NCBI RefSeq assembly: GCF_003606385.1
Contig: NZ_CP032514.1
Location: forward strand, 2,232,001 to 2,296,000
Length of the DNA: 64,000 bases
Direction: 5' to 3'
DNA from: Actinomyces lilanjuaniae
GTDB taxonomy: Bacteria; Actinomycetota; Actinomycetes; Actinomycetales; Actinomycetaceae
The notes under the pieces are model-generated. The model saw only the letters and a program-made list of their open reading frames with translations. It was not told the DNA's origin and did no database searches. Positions 9,252 to 17,756 of this stretch are shown here, in pieces (positions within the stretch are counted from its first letter, which is position 1; every line of letters begins with the position of its first letter). A program made the translations under genes and the position numbers.

Positions 9252-9839
9252 CTACTGGTCGTGCCGCTCGACGAGGGCTCGGCGCATCACCGCGCGCACA
9301 GCCCTCCCGAGCTCACGATGCGCCAGCCCGGCCAGCGCCTCAGTTCTCCCTGACGCGAGCGAGTCGCCGATCGAGGCCGTCAGTCCGTGCACAACAAAGT
9401 CGATGTCGAACAGCTCCTCCTCCGACAGCTCCTCGCGCGAGACACCCGCGTAGTCCAGCCAGGCTCGCATGACGTGCCTCCTGAAGATGCTCAACAGATA
9501 CGGGGAGTCACCTCTGGCGTAGAGCCACCCCCGACGCAACGAGGCCCGGACCTGCGGGCTGGAAAGGAGTACTGACACCTCCTCATCCTCATCCAGGATG
9601 AGCCGCCCAACCAGCAGGGAGACATCGGCCTCAGCCTGGTTCTCGCGGAATAATTGCTCGGCCAGGTCGTCCACGTTTGCGTAGTGGTAGTAGATCGTCT
9701 TGTGGTTGACCCGGGCCTCGCGGGCAAGACGCTTGATCGTCACGTCAGCGTACGGGCGCTGCGACAGAATTCCCCAGAACGCGTCCTTGATCCGGTTCCT
9801 CGCAGAGTCCTCACCCAGGTCCGCCCTCGGTCGCGCCAC
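9252..9839 (-). CDS. TetR family transcriptional regulator
   Basis: The N-terminal helix-turn-helix reads ARNRIKDAFWGILSQRPYADVT, then VNHKTIYYHYANVDDL, which matches TetR recognition helices. The C-terminal ligand domain is about 130 residues, like the TetR_C_8 type. The GTG at 9839 is preferred because AGGGGG lies eight bases upstream. It is transcribed away from two HXXEE membrane proteins, whose promoter regions share a conserved block, so it is the likely regulator of that pair (inference). Confidence 0.88.
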   Translation of the reverse strand: MARPRADLGEDSARNRIKDAFWGILSQRPYADVTIKRLAREARVNHKTIYYHYANVDDLAEQLFRENQAEADVSLLVGRLILDEDEEVSVLLSSPQVRASLRRGWLYARGDSPYLLSIFRRHVMRAWLDYAGVSREELSEEELFDIDFVVHGLTASIGDSLASGRTEALAGLAHRELGRAVRAVMRRALVERHDQ

Positions 9840-9998
9840 GTCCCACACCCCCTGTGCCTGCCTTAGGCCACATGGACAGGCTACCAGTAGCAGGACCACG
9901 CAGCCCCGCCGCCAGCAACCAGCCCCGGCTCCTCTCCTCAGCAGGCAGGAACCACCACAGCCGATGACGCCGCACGAGGAACCGGAAGAACCGGCCGT

Positions 9999-10040
9999 GA
10001 CCTTCCATTTAGCCTCAGCAGCGCAGGCGCTAGGGTCAAC
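9999..10040. promoter_or_regulatory. conserved upstream block of HXXEE gene 1
   Basis: ACCTTCCATTTA, 18 bases, then CTAGGGTCAA. The same two words, 19 bases apart, stand before HXXEE gene 2 (11080-11122). TAGGGT fits an actinobacterial -10 box. The block lies about 80 bases from the start codon and is a candidate promoter/operator for the TetR protein. Confidence 0.55.
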
Positions 10041-10120
10041 TCGCCTCTGAGAACTCAGAGGCCGAAAAAGCCCGGGAAGCGGTCAGGGAACACCGCGGCT
10101 CACGAGAAAGGCAGGCTCTA

Positions 10121-10813
10121 ATGGCGACCCAGTTCTGGTACTCCTGGCCCTGGATGGGGCTGGGCATCTGTCTCACGGTGCTGGTTCTTATGTGTGGCAC
10201 TAACGTGCTGCGCAGCTCCACCAGCATCAGCCGGTGGAGGGACCCGGCATGGTTCGCCTGGTTCCCGGTAGTCACCTATACGGCCCACCAGTTCGAGGAG
10301 TACTCCTTCCACATCACCGACGGGCAGTACGACCTAGTGCGCTTTGTCACCACGAGCGGGGTGCTCCCCTTCGACCTGACGAACCTCCCTGCGGCCCACT
10401 TCCCCGTGGTCAATATTCTCCTCGCGTGGTTCGTGGCTCCTCTCGCCGCCCTCCTGGCACGAAGAAACCCTGTCGTCGGGTTCTCCCTGTTTGGGTTCAT
10501 GCTGTTCAACGGGATCACGCACATCACCGGAGGCCTCGACCCGTCCCAGAACCCCGGCGTGGTTACGGGCACCCTCCTCTTCATTCCCGGCACGGTGTGG
10601 ATGGTCGTCCTGTGCCTCAGAGAGCACGTCATGTCGCGCGCGGGCCTGGCAGTGACACTCGGAGCAGGTATCCTGGCCCACGTCATCTTCTTCAGGGTCT
10701 ACGCGCTGGCACCGCTGGGCCCGGTCGCGGTCCTGGCTGGCGATGTCGTGGCCGTGTTCCTTCCGCTCGCCCTGGCCTGGCTCGGTTGCAGGCTGTTCAG
10801 GATCGCCTCGTAG
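10121..10813 (+). CDS. HXXEE-motif membrane protein 1
   Basis: The 230-residue integral membrane protein has about six hydrophobic helices. The signature HQFEEY appears at about residue 58, right after the first helix and a short SRWRDPAWFAW segment. The motif places this in the HXXEE family, whose biochemical role is not established; the His and two Glu suggest a metal-dependent membrane enzyme. The histidine pair in FNGITHITGG is a second possible ligand set. The start ATG 10121 has GAAAGGCAGG upstream. A paralogue follows about 360 bases downstream and a TetR gene lies divergently upstream. Confidence 0.82.
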   Translation: MATQFWYSWPWMGLGICLTVLVLMCGTNVLRSSTSISRWRDPAWFAWFPVVTYTAHQFEEYSFHITDGQYDLVRFVTTSGVLPFDLTNLPAAHFPVVNILLAWFVAPLAALLARRNPVVGFSLFGFMLFNGITHITGGLDPSQNPGVVTGTLLFIPGTVWMVVLCLREHVMSRAGLAVTLGAGILAHVIFFRVYALAPLGPVAVLAGDVVAVFLPLALAWLGCRLFRIAS

Positions 10814-11171
10814 TGCGCCGTGCAGGAGCCCCGGTGCGGGGCACCGGGCACACGCGGGAGAGGATCTTGTAGACGGCCCCTGGCCATGAGCGTGATTGTT
10901 CACGAGCCCTCCACACACCTTACCTTCCCGGCGAGGCTGCCGATCCACGAGAGGGCAGCGAGGCATTTACGCACCGACCCGGCTCCCGGTAATGAACCCT
11001 TCCGTCAGCCCGAACCTCCTCCCGCAGAGTCGGACAATCTGCCACAGCCAGCACACGACAAACCGGACAAACTGGGATTCACCTTCCATTTATAGGGACG
11101 CGACGTGCGTGCTAGGGTCAAACCACCTCCGGAAGGTAGAAGGCCTCGGTGGCACAAGGAAGGAGACCACC
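10814..11171. other. spacer between the two HXXEE genes
   Basis: No gene was seen. It holds the second copy of the shared upstream block (11080-11122) and GC-rich leader sequence, so gene 2 has its own promoter rather than being co-transcribed only. Confidence 0.45.
11080..11122. promoter_or_regulatory. conserved upstream block of HXXEE gene 2
   Basis: Second copy of the block described at 9999: ACCTTCCATTTA followed 19 bases later by CTAGGGTCAA, about 50 bases before the GTG start at 11172. Confidence 0.55.
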
Positions 11172-11902
11172 GTGATCCCGACAGACGACTATAGCCTGTT
11201 TATGCACTCCTGGCCGTGGATGGGCCTCGGAGCCGGGATCGTGCTCACTGCCATCGCGTTCACGACCAACCTGTTCCGCTCCGACACGACGAGGAGCAGG
11301 TGGAAGGATCCCGTCTTCATCGCCTGGCTGGGAGCCATTGAGTACATGGTCCACAATTTTGAGGAATACGGCGTGTCTGTCACTGGCGAGCCATTCGCCT
11401 TTGTCCACCTCATGGAGCGCGCTGGCATGGACGGAGTCACGGAGGGCGCCTACTTGGCTGCAACATCACCCTGGTGTGGCTCGTCGGTCCGGCGCTGGCG
11501 GTGCTCTCTCGCAGGCGTCCCGCCCTATGCGGAGCCATGCCACTGTTCGCTGCCGTCAACGGCCTGTCACACCTGGCGTATGTTCCCAGCCTCGGCTATA
11601 ACGCTGGTCTGGCGACGTCCCTTCTTCTTTTCATCCCACTGGGCGCCTACACCACCGTCACCTTCTACGGCAGGAACAAGCCCTTCAACTGGAGGACCTA
11701 TTTTCGCACGGCTGCCGTCGCTGCGCTCTACACTGGGTGCGTCTTCTTTACCGTAAGGCTGGCTAGCAGTGGAACGCTCTCCAGCAGCCCCGTGCTGACG
11801 GCCTTCATCACGTGTGCGACTATCGTGTGCGGCGGACTGTGGTGGCTCGCCGCATACGAGGAGGTGCATGGCGCTATACCAAAAACCCCTTCGGCAGCCT
11901 AG
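11172..11902 (+). CDS. HXXEE-motif membrane protein 2 (frame broken near 11455)
   Basis: This is a paralogue of the gene at 10121. The N-terminus is YSLFMHSWPWMGLG against YSWPWMGLG in copy 1, and both have SRWKDP/SRWRDP then the motif, here HNFEEYG. GTG 11172 has AAGGAAGGAG upstream. The first frame loses similarity after GVTEGAYLA. From about 11455 the next frame continues as NITLVWLVGPALAVLSRRR, FAAVNGLSHLAYVP and further helices to 11902. A single missing base near 11450-11460 restores one protein of about 243 residues, the same length class as copy 1. Either the base is a sequence error or this copy is a recent pseudogene. Confidence 0.75.
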
Positions 11903-11998
11903 TATGACGACCTCTTCTGGCTTGCCGTCACCGGGCGCGTCCCCGCGATTATTCACCACCTCCTGGGCGACCTGGGCAGCGAGCCGTAGGGCAGCGGC

Positions 11999-13598
11999 TC
12001 ACTCCCACTCAATGGTGCCCGGGGCTTGCTGGTGACGTCGAGCACCACCCGGTTGACCTCGGGACCGAGTTGGTGATCCGGTTGGAGATGCGCGCCAGGA
12101 CGTCGTAGGGCAGCCGGGTCCAGTCCGCAGTCATGGCGTCCTCGCTGGTGACCGGCCGCAGCACGACAGGGTGGCCGTAGGTGCGTCCGTCACCCTGGAC
12201 CCCCACGCTGCGCACATCGGCCAGCAGTACCACCGGGCACTGCCAGATCTCGGGATCCAGGCCCGCCGCGCTCAGCTCCTCCCGGGCAATAGCGTCAGCC
12301 GCGCGCAGGACACGCAGCCTCTCCGCCGTCACCTCCCCGATGACCCGGATGCCCAGACCCGGCCCGGGGAAGGGCTGGCGGGCCACAATTTGCTCGGGCA
12401 CCCCCAGCTCACGGCCTACGGCACGAACCTCGTCCTTGAACAGCGTGCGCAGCGGCTCGACCAGCTCGAAGTCCAGGTCCTCAGGCAGTCCGCCCACGTT
12501 GTGGTGGCTCTTGATACTGGCTGCGCCTTCGCCACCGCCAGACTCCACGACATCGGGGTAGAGAGTGCCCTGCACCAGGAAGCGGATCTGTCCGCCTGCG
12601 GCACCGACCTCCTCTATCACGCGGCGCTGAGCCGCCTCGAAGGAGCGGATAAACTCCCTACCGATGATCTTGCGCTTGGCCTCCGGATCACTCACCCCGG
12701 TCAGGGCGGACAGGAAGCGCTGCGTCTCGTCCACGGTGACGACCCGGATACCCATGCCCTGGGCGTAGTCCCTCTCCACCTGCTCGCGCTCACCGGAGCG
12801 CAGCAGCCCGTGGTCCACGAAGATGCAGGTGAGACGGTCACCGACAGCCCGGTGGACCAGGGCCGCAGCCACCGAGGAGTCCACGCCTCCGCTCAGCCCG
12901 CAGATGACGTAGCCCTCACCCACCTGGGCACGGATGCGCTCGACCTGCTCGTCGATGATGCTGCCGGGCGTCCAGGTGGCAGGAACGCCGGCCTCCGTGT
13001 GGAGGAAGCGTTCCAGGACCGCCTGGCCGTGGTCGGTGTGAAGCACCTCCGGGTGCCACTGGACCCCGTAAAGACGGCGCTGGACGTCCTCGAAGGCAGC
13101 CACCGGGGTCTGGTCAGTGGAGGCGGACACTACAAAGCCGGGAGGGGCTGCCTGCACGGCGTCGCCGTGGCTCATCCACACCACCTGCTCGGCAGGGGTC
13201 CCGGCGAGCAGCTGGCTGCCAGGATCCACGCGCGCCGTGGTGTGCCCGTACTCGCGCGTACCGGTGCGCCCCACCCGCCCCCCCAGGGCCTGGGCCATGG
13301 CCTGGAAACCGTAGCAGATGCCGAGCACCGGCACCCCTGCCTCAAGGAGCGCCACGTCGACCCTGGGAGCGCCGGACGCGTAGACCGAGGACGGCCCTCC
13401 GGAGAGGATGACGGCGGCGGGCCGCCGAGCCAGCACCTCCTCTACAGGCATGGTGTGGGGCACGATCTCGGAGTAGACCGAGGCCTCACGGACCCGGCGA
13501 GCAATCAGCTGGGCGTACTGGGCACCGAAGTCCACCACGAGCACGGGGCCGACGGAACCAGCGACGGTACCGGGGCTGTTCTGAGGTGTCGTCACCAC
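11999..13598 (-). CDS. guaA: GMP synthase (glutamine-hydrolysing); 3' end carries two frame breaks
   Basis: Converts XMP to GMP with glutamine and ATP. The glutaminase domain has the class I triad with Cys in ICYGFQAMA and HPE in [10 protein letters not shown]. The ATP pyrophosphatase P-loop is GLSGGVDSS, and the C-terminal dimerisation domain follows. The start is ATG 13598. The frame runs well to RISNRIT and then breaks. [14 protein letters not shown] continues one frame over, and PGTIEWE followed by TGA at 11999 lies in the third. Two missing bases in C-rich runs (near 12066 and 12023) restore the normal C-terminus. An essential purine gene is unlikely to be truly broken, so these look like sequence errors. 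Confidence 0.93.
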
Positions 13599-13997
13599 GG
13601 CAGCATACCCGTCCGCGCCCCCGGCGCCTGTCCACGCCTCGACACCTGCCCGCGCGCCGCAGTCCTCCTACCGTCCCCGAGCTCCCGTCCACGTCCCCGA
13701 CGCTCCCACGCTTCGTCACAGGCGTGCGTCCCACACCTCGGCGACGCAACGCACCTCACCCTCGTTTGTCTGGACATACTGGGACGCAGGTCCGTAGTGT
13801 TCCTTCCGGCGCAAGCCACTCAGCCGGTCCGGGCTACACGCCTGGCCTGGACCGACCAGCCGGGCTACCGGCTGCACAGGGTCGTGCAGGGACGCACGAC
13901 CCACAAGGTCAGGTGGACCTGCACGGCACCCCTCAAGACGCCCCGGACCACAAGGTCATCACAGGCCCGGAGCACCAACCACGGAGAGGAATCCACC
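13599..13997. other. intergenic region between guaA and the small membrane protein
   Basis: No credible gene. It contains the divergent promoters of guaA and the gene at 13998. No riboswitch fold was recognised. Confidence 0.4.
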
Positions 13998-14258
13998 ATG
14001 ACCGCTACTATCGAGACCACCACTGCCACGACCGCTTCGGAGCGCGTGAGCACGCAGGCGCAGCAGGAGACCCGGCACGCCGAGCTGGACCGCACCACCT
14101 TCCTGGTGGCCATGGTCGCCGTCATGCTGGGTATCGCCACCATGGCCGTCATCGGCGCCGTGACCGGCGTGCCCGCAGTCATGTTCGCTGCCGCCCTGCT
14201 GGGTGTCGTGGCTGCTGGATCCTGCGTCTACACCGGTATCAGCACCCTGTCCCGCTGA
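13998..14258 (+). CDS. small two-helix membrane protein
   Basis: This 86-residue protein has an ATG at 13998 preceded by GGAGAGG. A Thr-rich N-terminal 30 residues is followed by two membrane helices (FLVAMVAVMLGIATMAVIGA and VMFAAALLGVVAAGSCVYTG). It is probably a single transcription unit, followed by a hairpin at 14282. No family or function was recognised. Confidence 0.6.
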   Translation: MTATIETTTATTASERVSTQAQQETRHAELDRTTFLVAMVAVMLGIATMAVIGAVTGVPAVMFAAALLGVVAAGSCVYTGISTLSR

Positions 14259-14281
14259 GGCGCCTGATCAGCCTCATGTGA

Positions 14282-14311
14282 GGCTGCGCGGCCGACGAAG
14301 CCCGCGCAGCC
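14282..14311. terminator. hairpin between convergent genes
   Basis: GGCTGCGCGG pairs perfectly with CCGCGCAGCC around a 10-base loop. It sits between the small membrane protein (+) and the alcohol dehydrogenase (-), so it can serve both strands. Confidence 0.6.
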
Positions 14312-14335
14312 AGCGCTGCGGGCCCGCCAGACCCG

Positions 14336-15526
14336 CTACAAGGACATGTCGACCACGGCGCGCCCCTGGACCTCCCGGTTGTGGAGCGCCTCGTAGCCAG
14401 CCCCCACCTGCTCCAGCGGGAAGCGGCGGGAGACCACGTCCTTGTAGTTGATAACCCCTCTGGCAGCCAGGTCCACCACTGCAGGCAGGTCCTGACGGGT
14501 CCGCGCCCCGTAGGAGCCCAGGATCGACTGGGAGCGGCGCACGGTCCGGTTGATCTCCACCTCGGCGGTCTGGACCCCTGCTCCCAGGCCAATCGGAACC
14601 ATGCGGCCGCCGTCGGCCAGCACGTCCAGGGCGGTGGTCCACGTCGCCGGAATTCCTAGAGCCTCGAAGGACACGTCCACACCCTTACCCCTGGTAAGAC
14701 GAAGCACCTCCTCGCGGGCGTCCTGGGTGACGGAGTTGACCACGGCGGTGGCCCCGTAGCCAGGCATGGGGGCGAGCTTGTCGTCAGAGACGTCGATAGC
14801 GATCACCTGGCTGGCACCGAAGGCCCGGGCTACCTGGACGATGTTGGTGCCCACGCCGCCGGTGGCCACGACGGCCACGGTCTCCCCGTAACGCAGGTCC
14901 GCGCCACGACGCACCGCACCGTAGGCGGTCAGCGCCGCGCAGCCAAGGATAGCCGCCGGGACCATGTCAATCTCCGCAGGCACAGGCGCCACCGACGTGG
15001 CGGGGATGACGCAGTACTGGGCCAGACCACCCATGGAGTACATGGACACCGGCTCGCCGTCGAGTGCGGCCAGCCGGGTGGTGCCGTCATAGAGAACGCC
15101 CTTGAGGCGGTTGAGCTCAAAGAAGGGGCCGCACAGCTCGTCACGGCCAGAGGCACAGGCCTCGCACTGGCCACAGGGCATGAGGAAGCCGCCCGCGACC
15201 TGCTGGCCGACCTCCAGCCCGGTGTGCTCGGCGCCCGGACCCATCTCGACAATCGTCCCGGAGACCTCGTGCCCAAGGACCGCGGGCAGCGGGAAGGAGA
15301 TCGCACCCCCCATGACGTGGAGGTCGGAGTGGCACAGCCCACAGGCCGCGACCCTGACAAGGACCTCGCCCGCCCTCGGGCGAGGAGTCCGCAGCGTCTC
15401 GACCTGTAGGCCCTTGCCGGCCTCGCGCAGAACCGCAGCCTGCATTGTGTCGGGGACCGCGCCTGGAGCGGCCCCCAGAGTGGTGCCGGGCGCCTGGACG
15501 GCGTCGTTGCTCGTCGTGGTGGTCAT
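14336..15526 (-). CDS. zinc-dependent medium-chain alcohol dehydrogenase
   Basis: This is an MDR-superfamily NAD(P)-dependent dehydrogenase. The catalytic zinc ligands are in CGLCHSD and GHE. The structural zinc site is in CGQCEACASGRDELC, and the Rossmann motif ATGGVGTNIVQVARAFGA is followed by an acidic residue (VIAID) that suggests NAD preference. It has 396 residues including a longer than usual N-terminal 30. The ATG at 15526 has GAGAGG upstream. A palindrome identical in type to the inositol operators lies about 190 bases upstream (15716), so it may oxidise or reduce an intermediate or by-product of inositol use (inference). Confidence 0.92.
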   Translation of the reverse strand: MTTTTSNDAVQAPGTTLGAAPGAVPDTMQAAVLREAGKGLQVETLRTPRPRAGEVLVRVAACGLCHSDLHVMGGAISFPLPAVLGHEVSGTIVEMGPGAEHTGLEVGQQVAGGFLMPCGQCEACASGRDELCGPFFELNRLKGVLYDGTTRLAALDGEPVSMYSMGGLAQYCVIPATSVAPVPAEIDMVPAAILGCAALTAYGAVRRGADLRYGETVAVVATGGVGTNIVQVARAFGASQVIAIDVSDDKLAPMPGYGATAVVNSVTQDAREEVLRLTRGKGVDVSFEALGIPATWTTALDVLADGGRMVPIGLGAGVQTAEVEINRTVRRSQSILGSYGARTRQDLPAVVDLAARGVINYKDVVSRRFPLEQVGAGYEALHNREVQGRAVVDMSL

Positions 15527-15715
15527 TGCTGGTTACCTCTCAGTAAGTGAGCGCTCGAGGCGGCGAGCTGGCCACGGAGCCCCAGGCCCCGCCGGAGGGC
15601 CCAGGTGCCAGGTAGTCAGGGGCAGCAAGCGCCTTGAACTGTGTGCCGTATGCCGTCACGCAGCCGCGTCGCACCCGTCAGCCGTCCCGGCTCCCGCCAT
15701 CACCTAGCCTACGAT

Positions 15716-15731
15716 GTTTGTCCTGACAAAC
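15716..15731. promoter_or_regulatory. IolR-type operator before the alcohol dehydrogenase
   Basis: GTTTGTC-CT-GACAAAC, a perfect 7-base inverted repeat with a 2-base centre. It matches the sites before iolA and the other inositol units and lies between the metallo-hydrolase end and the dehydrogenase start. Confidence 0.7.
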
Positions 15732-15789
15732 ACCAGGGCGCAGGTCCCAGGCGGTCCTGGCTGGAGCCTCGCTCACCGTCGCCCCGGCA

Positions 15790-16440
15790 TCACCCCAGGC
15801 CCAGGGCCCGCCGCAGTCGGGCCACCGTGGTAGGAGCCGAGTGGCCTGACAGCAGCACCGTCTGGCCAGGCAGCCCCAGGAGCCTGGTCTCTAGGCTCTC
15901 CCGCAGCCTGCGCGCATCGCCTGTGGGGAAGATGGTCAGCCCGGGACCCCCCTCGTAGACCGTGTCACCCACGAGCACCACCCCAGCCTGCTCGCAGTAG
16001 AAGGCGCAGGAGTCGTCGGTGTGCCCGGGCACGTGCAGGACCTCCAGCTCCACGCCGGGCGCCGCACCCGGGGCCGCTGCCAGCGCGACGTGCTCCCCGT
16101 CGTCAAACGTCCCGACGTCGCGCACACGCACATCCAGCCCGTGCCGGGCAGAGAGGTTGAGGTAGGTGTCAGCCAGGTACCTCTGGGACTCCACGTGGGC
16201 CACAGCGGGCACGCCCAACGCGTCGCGCAGCTCCTCCACCGCGCCGACATGGTCAAAGTGGCCGTGAGTGAGCGCGATGACCTCCACGGTCCACCCGTGC
16301 TCAGCCACGGCTGCCAGGAACAGCTGCGCCTGCGCGCCAGGGTCGACCAGGACGGCGCGGCCGGTCTCCTCCTCCACCACAAAGTACCCGTAGGTAGCGA
16401 ACACGCCCTGCGCCCGCAGCGGGTGGACGCTCACGCTCAC
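15790..16440 (-). CDS. MBL-fold metallo-hydrolase (glyoxalase II-like)
   Basis: The protein has the metallo-beta-lactamase metal motif THGHFDHVGA, plus the downstream ligands in HVPGHTDDS and GDTVYEGG and the final histidine in SGHSAPTT. The 216-residue length and order fit hydroxyacylglutathione-hydrolase-like proteins, which in actinobacteria probably act on other thiol esters. The start is GTG 16440, overlapping the DsbA stop by four bases (GTGA), so the two are coupled. Reading further upstream only gives the shadow of the DsbA gene. Confidence 0.88.
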   Translation of the reverse strand: MSVSVHPLRAQGVFATYGYFVVEEETGRAVLVDPGAQAQLFLAAVAEHGWTVEVIALTHGHFDHVGAVEELRDALGVPAVAHVESQRYLADTYLNLSARHGLDVRVRDVGTFDDGEHVALAAAPGAAPGVELEVLHVPGHTDDSCAFYCEQAGVVLVGDTVYEGGPGLTIFPTGDARRLRESLETRLLGLPGQTVLLSGHSAPTTVARLRRALGLG

Positions 16441-17129
16441 GGCAGCGCGCACCCCTGGGGCCCGCAGGCACCGCCGACGGAGTCGTCCTGCCTGCCCAGG
16501 GTCTCGGCGCTGGCCTGGTAGAGCACGCGCGCCATCTCCTCGGTGGGCCGACTGCCAGTGATGACGTAGGTGTCGTCCACCACGAAGTACGGCACGGCAC
16601 TGACACCCATCTCGTGGGCCTCGCGCTCGTCGGCGCGCACGGCGTCGGCGTAGTCCCTGCCTGCCAGCACCCGCTCTACCTCCCGGGAGGGCAGACCAGC
16701 CTCCGCTGCCAGGCGCCGCAGGACGTCGTGGTCGGCCATGACCTCGTTGTCGACGAAGTACGCGTGGAAGCACAGCTCCTCAAATCCCGTGACGCCCAGG
16801 TCGTGGGCGAGCTTGGTCAGCCTGTGGGCGTCGAGCATGTTGGTGTTAAGCGTCGTGGCGTAGTTGAAGTCGATTCCCTCGGCGCGCCCCAGGCGGCTGA
16901 TCGCCTCGACGCGCTGACGGGCCGCCTTGGTGGTGAGGTGGTACTTCCGGGCAAACCTGTCCACCGTGGCGCCCTGGACCTCGTAGGGGGCGTCAGGGTA
17001 GAGCTCAAAGGACTTCATCTCGAACTCGACCTCGTCGGCCAGCCCGAGGCCGTCAATCGCCCTGCCCAGGCGCGTCCTGCCAATGTAGCAGTACGGGCAG
17101 GCGTAGTCGGACCAGTAGGTCACCTTCAT
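16437..17129 (-). CDS. DsbA-family oxidoreductase (FrnE type)
   Basis: This 230-residue thioredoxin-fold protein has the active site SDYACPYCYIG near the N-terminus and the cis-Pro loop GVSAVPYFVVDD. No signal peptide is seen, so it is cytoplasmic, like FrnE. The helical insertion between the two halves is present. It starts the two-gene unit with the MBL hydrolase and is divergent from an HxlR regulator, whose candidate operator lies in the shared upstream region. The likely role is thiol/disulphide handling under redox or electrophile stress. Confidence 0.9.
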   Translation of the reverse strand: MKVTYWSDYACPYCYIGRTRLGRAIDGLGLADEVEFEMKSFELYPDAPYEVQGATVDRFARKYHLTTKAARQRVEAISRLGRAEGIDFNYATTLNTNMLDAHRLTKLAHDLGVTGFEELCFHAYFVDNEVMADHDVLRRLAAEAGLPSREVERVLAGRDYADAVRADEREAHEMGVSAVPYFVVDDTYVITGSRPTEEMARVLYQASAETLGRQDDSVGGACGPQGCALP

Positions 17130-17317
17130 GTGCTTCCTCCTCGTAGTAGCTCTGCTGCCGGTGGAGTTCCTGCGCTCGGCCGCGTGTACGGGCTGTGCCA
17201 GCCGAGCGCAGGTCGTGTGCCGTCGGCCCTCACGGGACCGCGCGTGCGGCCACCGGCCTCAGACTTGCTCATGTCCTGCGGCATGACTACCGTAGCGAGC
17301 GCGGCCACGACTTCCTA

Positions 17318-17339
17318 GTACTGTCTTTTTCTGCAGTAC
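17318..17339. promoter_or_regulatory. candidate HxlR operator
   Basis: GTACTG and CAGTAC form a perfect inverted repeat with a 10-base spacer, 22 bases before the regulator start. GTACT...AGTAC half-sites are typical of HxlR/DUF24 regulators such as HypR and YodB. Confidence 0.55.
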
Positions 17340-17360
17340 CCACGACGAGAGGTAGCGTCA

Positions 17361-17756
17361 ATGCCAGAGGCCCCCAAGATCACGTGGTGCCCTGCAATCA
17401 CGTCCCTTCAAAAGGTTATCGGCGGGAAGTGGAAGATTGAGATCCTCTTCTACGTCGCCCTGGCGGACGTCAGGCACTTTGGACAGCTACGGCGCTGCCT
17501 GCACGGCATATCGGACTCCACGCTGTTCAAGCAGCTAAAAGAGCTGGTCGAGGACGACTTTCTTGAGCGTATCGACCACGGCGAGGTCCCACCCAGGGTG
17601 GAGTACCGCCTGACCCGTCGTGGAGAGAGCTTCCGGCCGCTCGTCCAGACCATGTGGGACTGGAGCGAGAAGGAGTTCAAGTTCTCCCAGGAGGAGGCGG
17701 AGCAGATGCGCCAGGCACGCGAGACCCTGGGAGTCCCACAGGTCAGGCAGCCCTGA
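17361..17756 (+). CDS. HxlR/MarR-like redox-type transcriptional regulator
   Basis: This 131-residue winged-helix protein starts with the HxlR signature: CPAITSLQKVIGGKWKIEIL with the conserved Cys at residue 10. It then has GQLRRCLHGISDSTLFKQLKELVEDDFLER and VEYRLTRRGESF for the wing. A Cys in this N-terminal position acts as a thiol switch in several HxlR members. It is divergent from the DsbA-MBL pair and probably controls it. Its 3' end overlaps the convergent MFS gene by 14 bases. Confidence 0.9.
   Translation: MPEAPKITWCPAITSLQKVIGGKWKIEILFYVALADVRHFGQLRRCLHGISDSTLFKQLKELVEDDFLERIDHGEVPPRVEYRLTRRGESFRPLVQTMWDWSEKEFKFSQEEAEQMRQARETLGVPQVRQP

Noticed and set aside
12171..14258. A 695-codon open frame on the plus strand opposite guaA
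   Set aside because: It is the antisense shadow of guaA; only its last part (13998-14258) has its own ribosome site and coding character.
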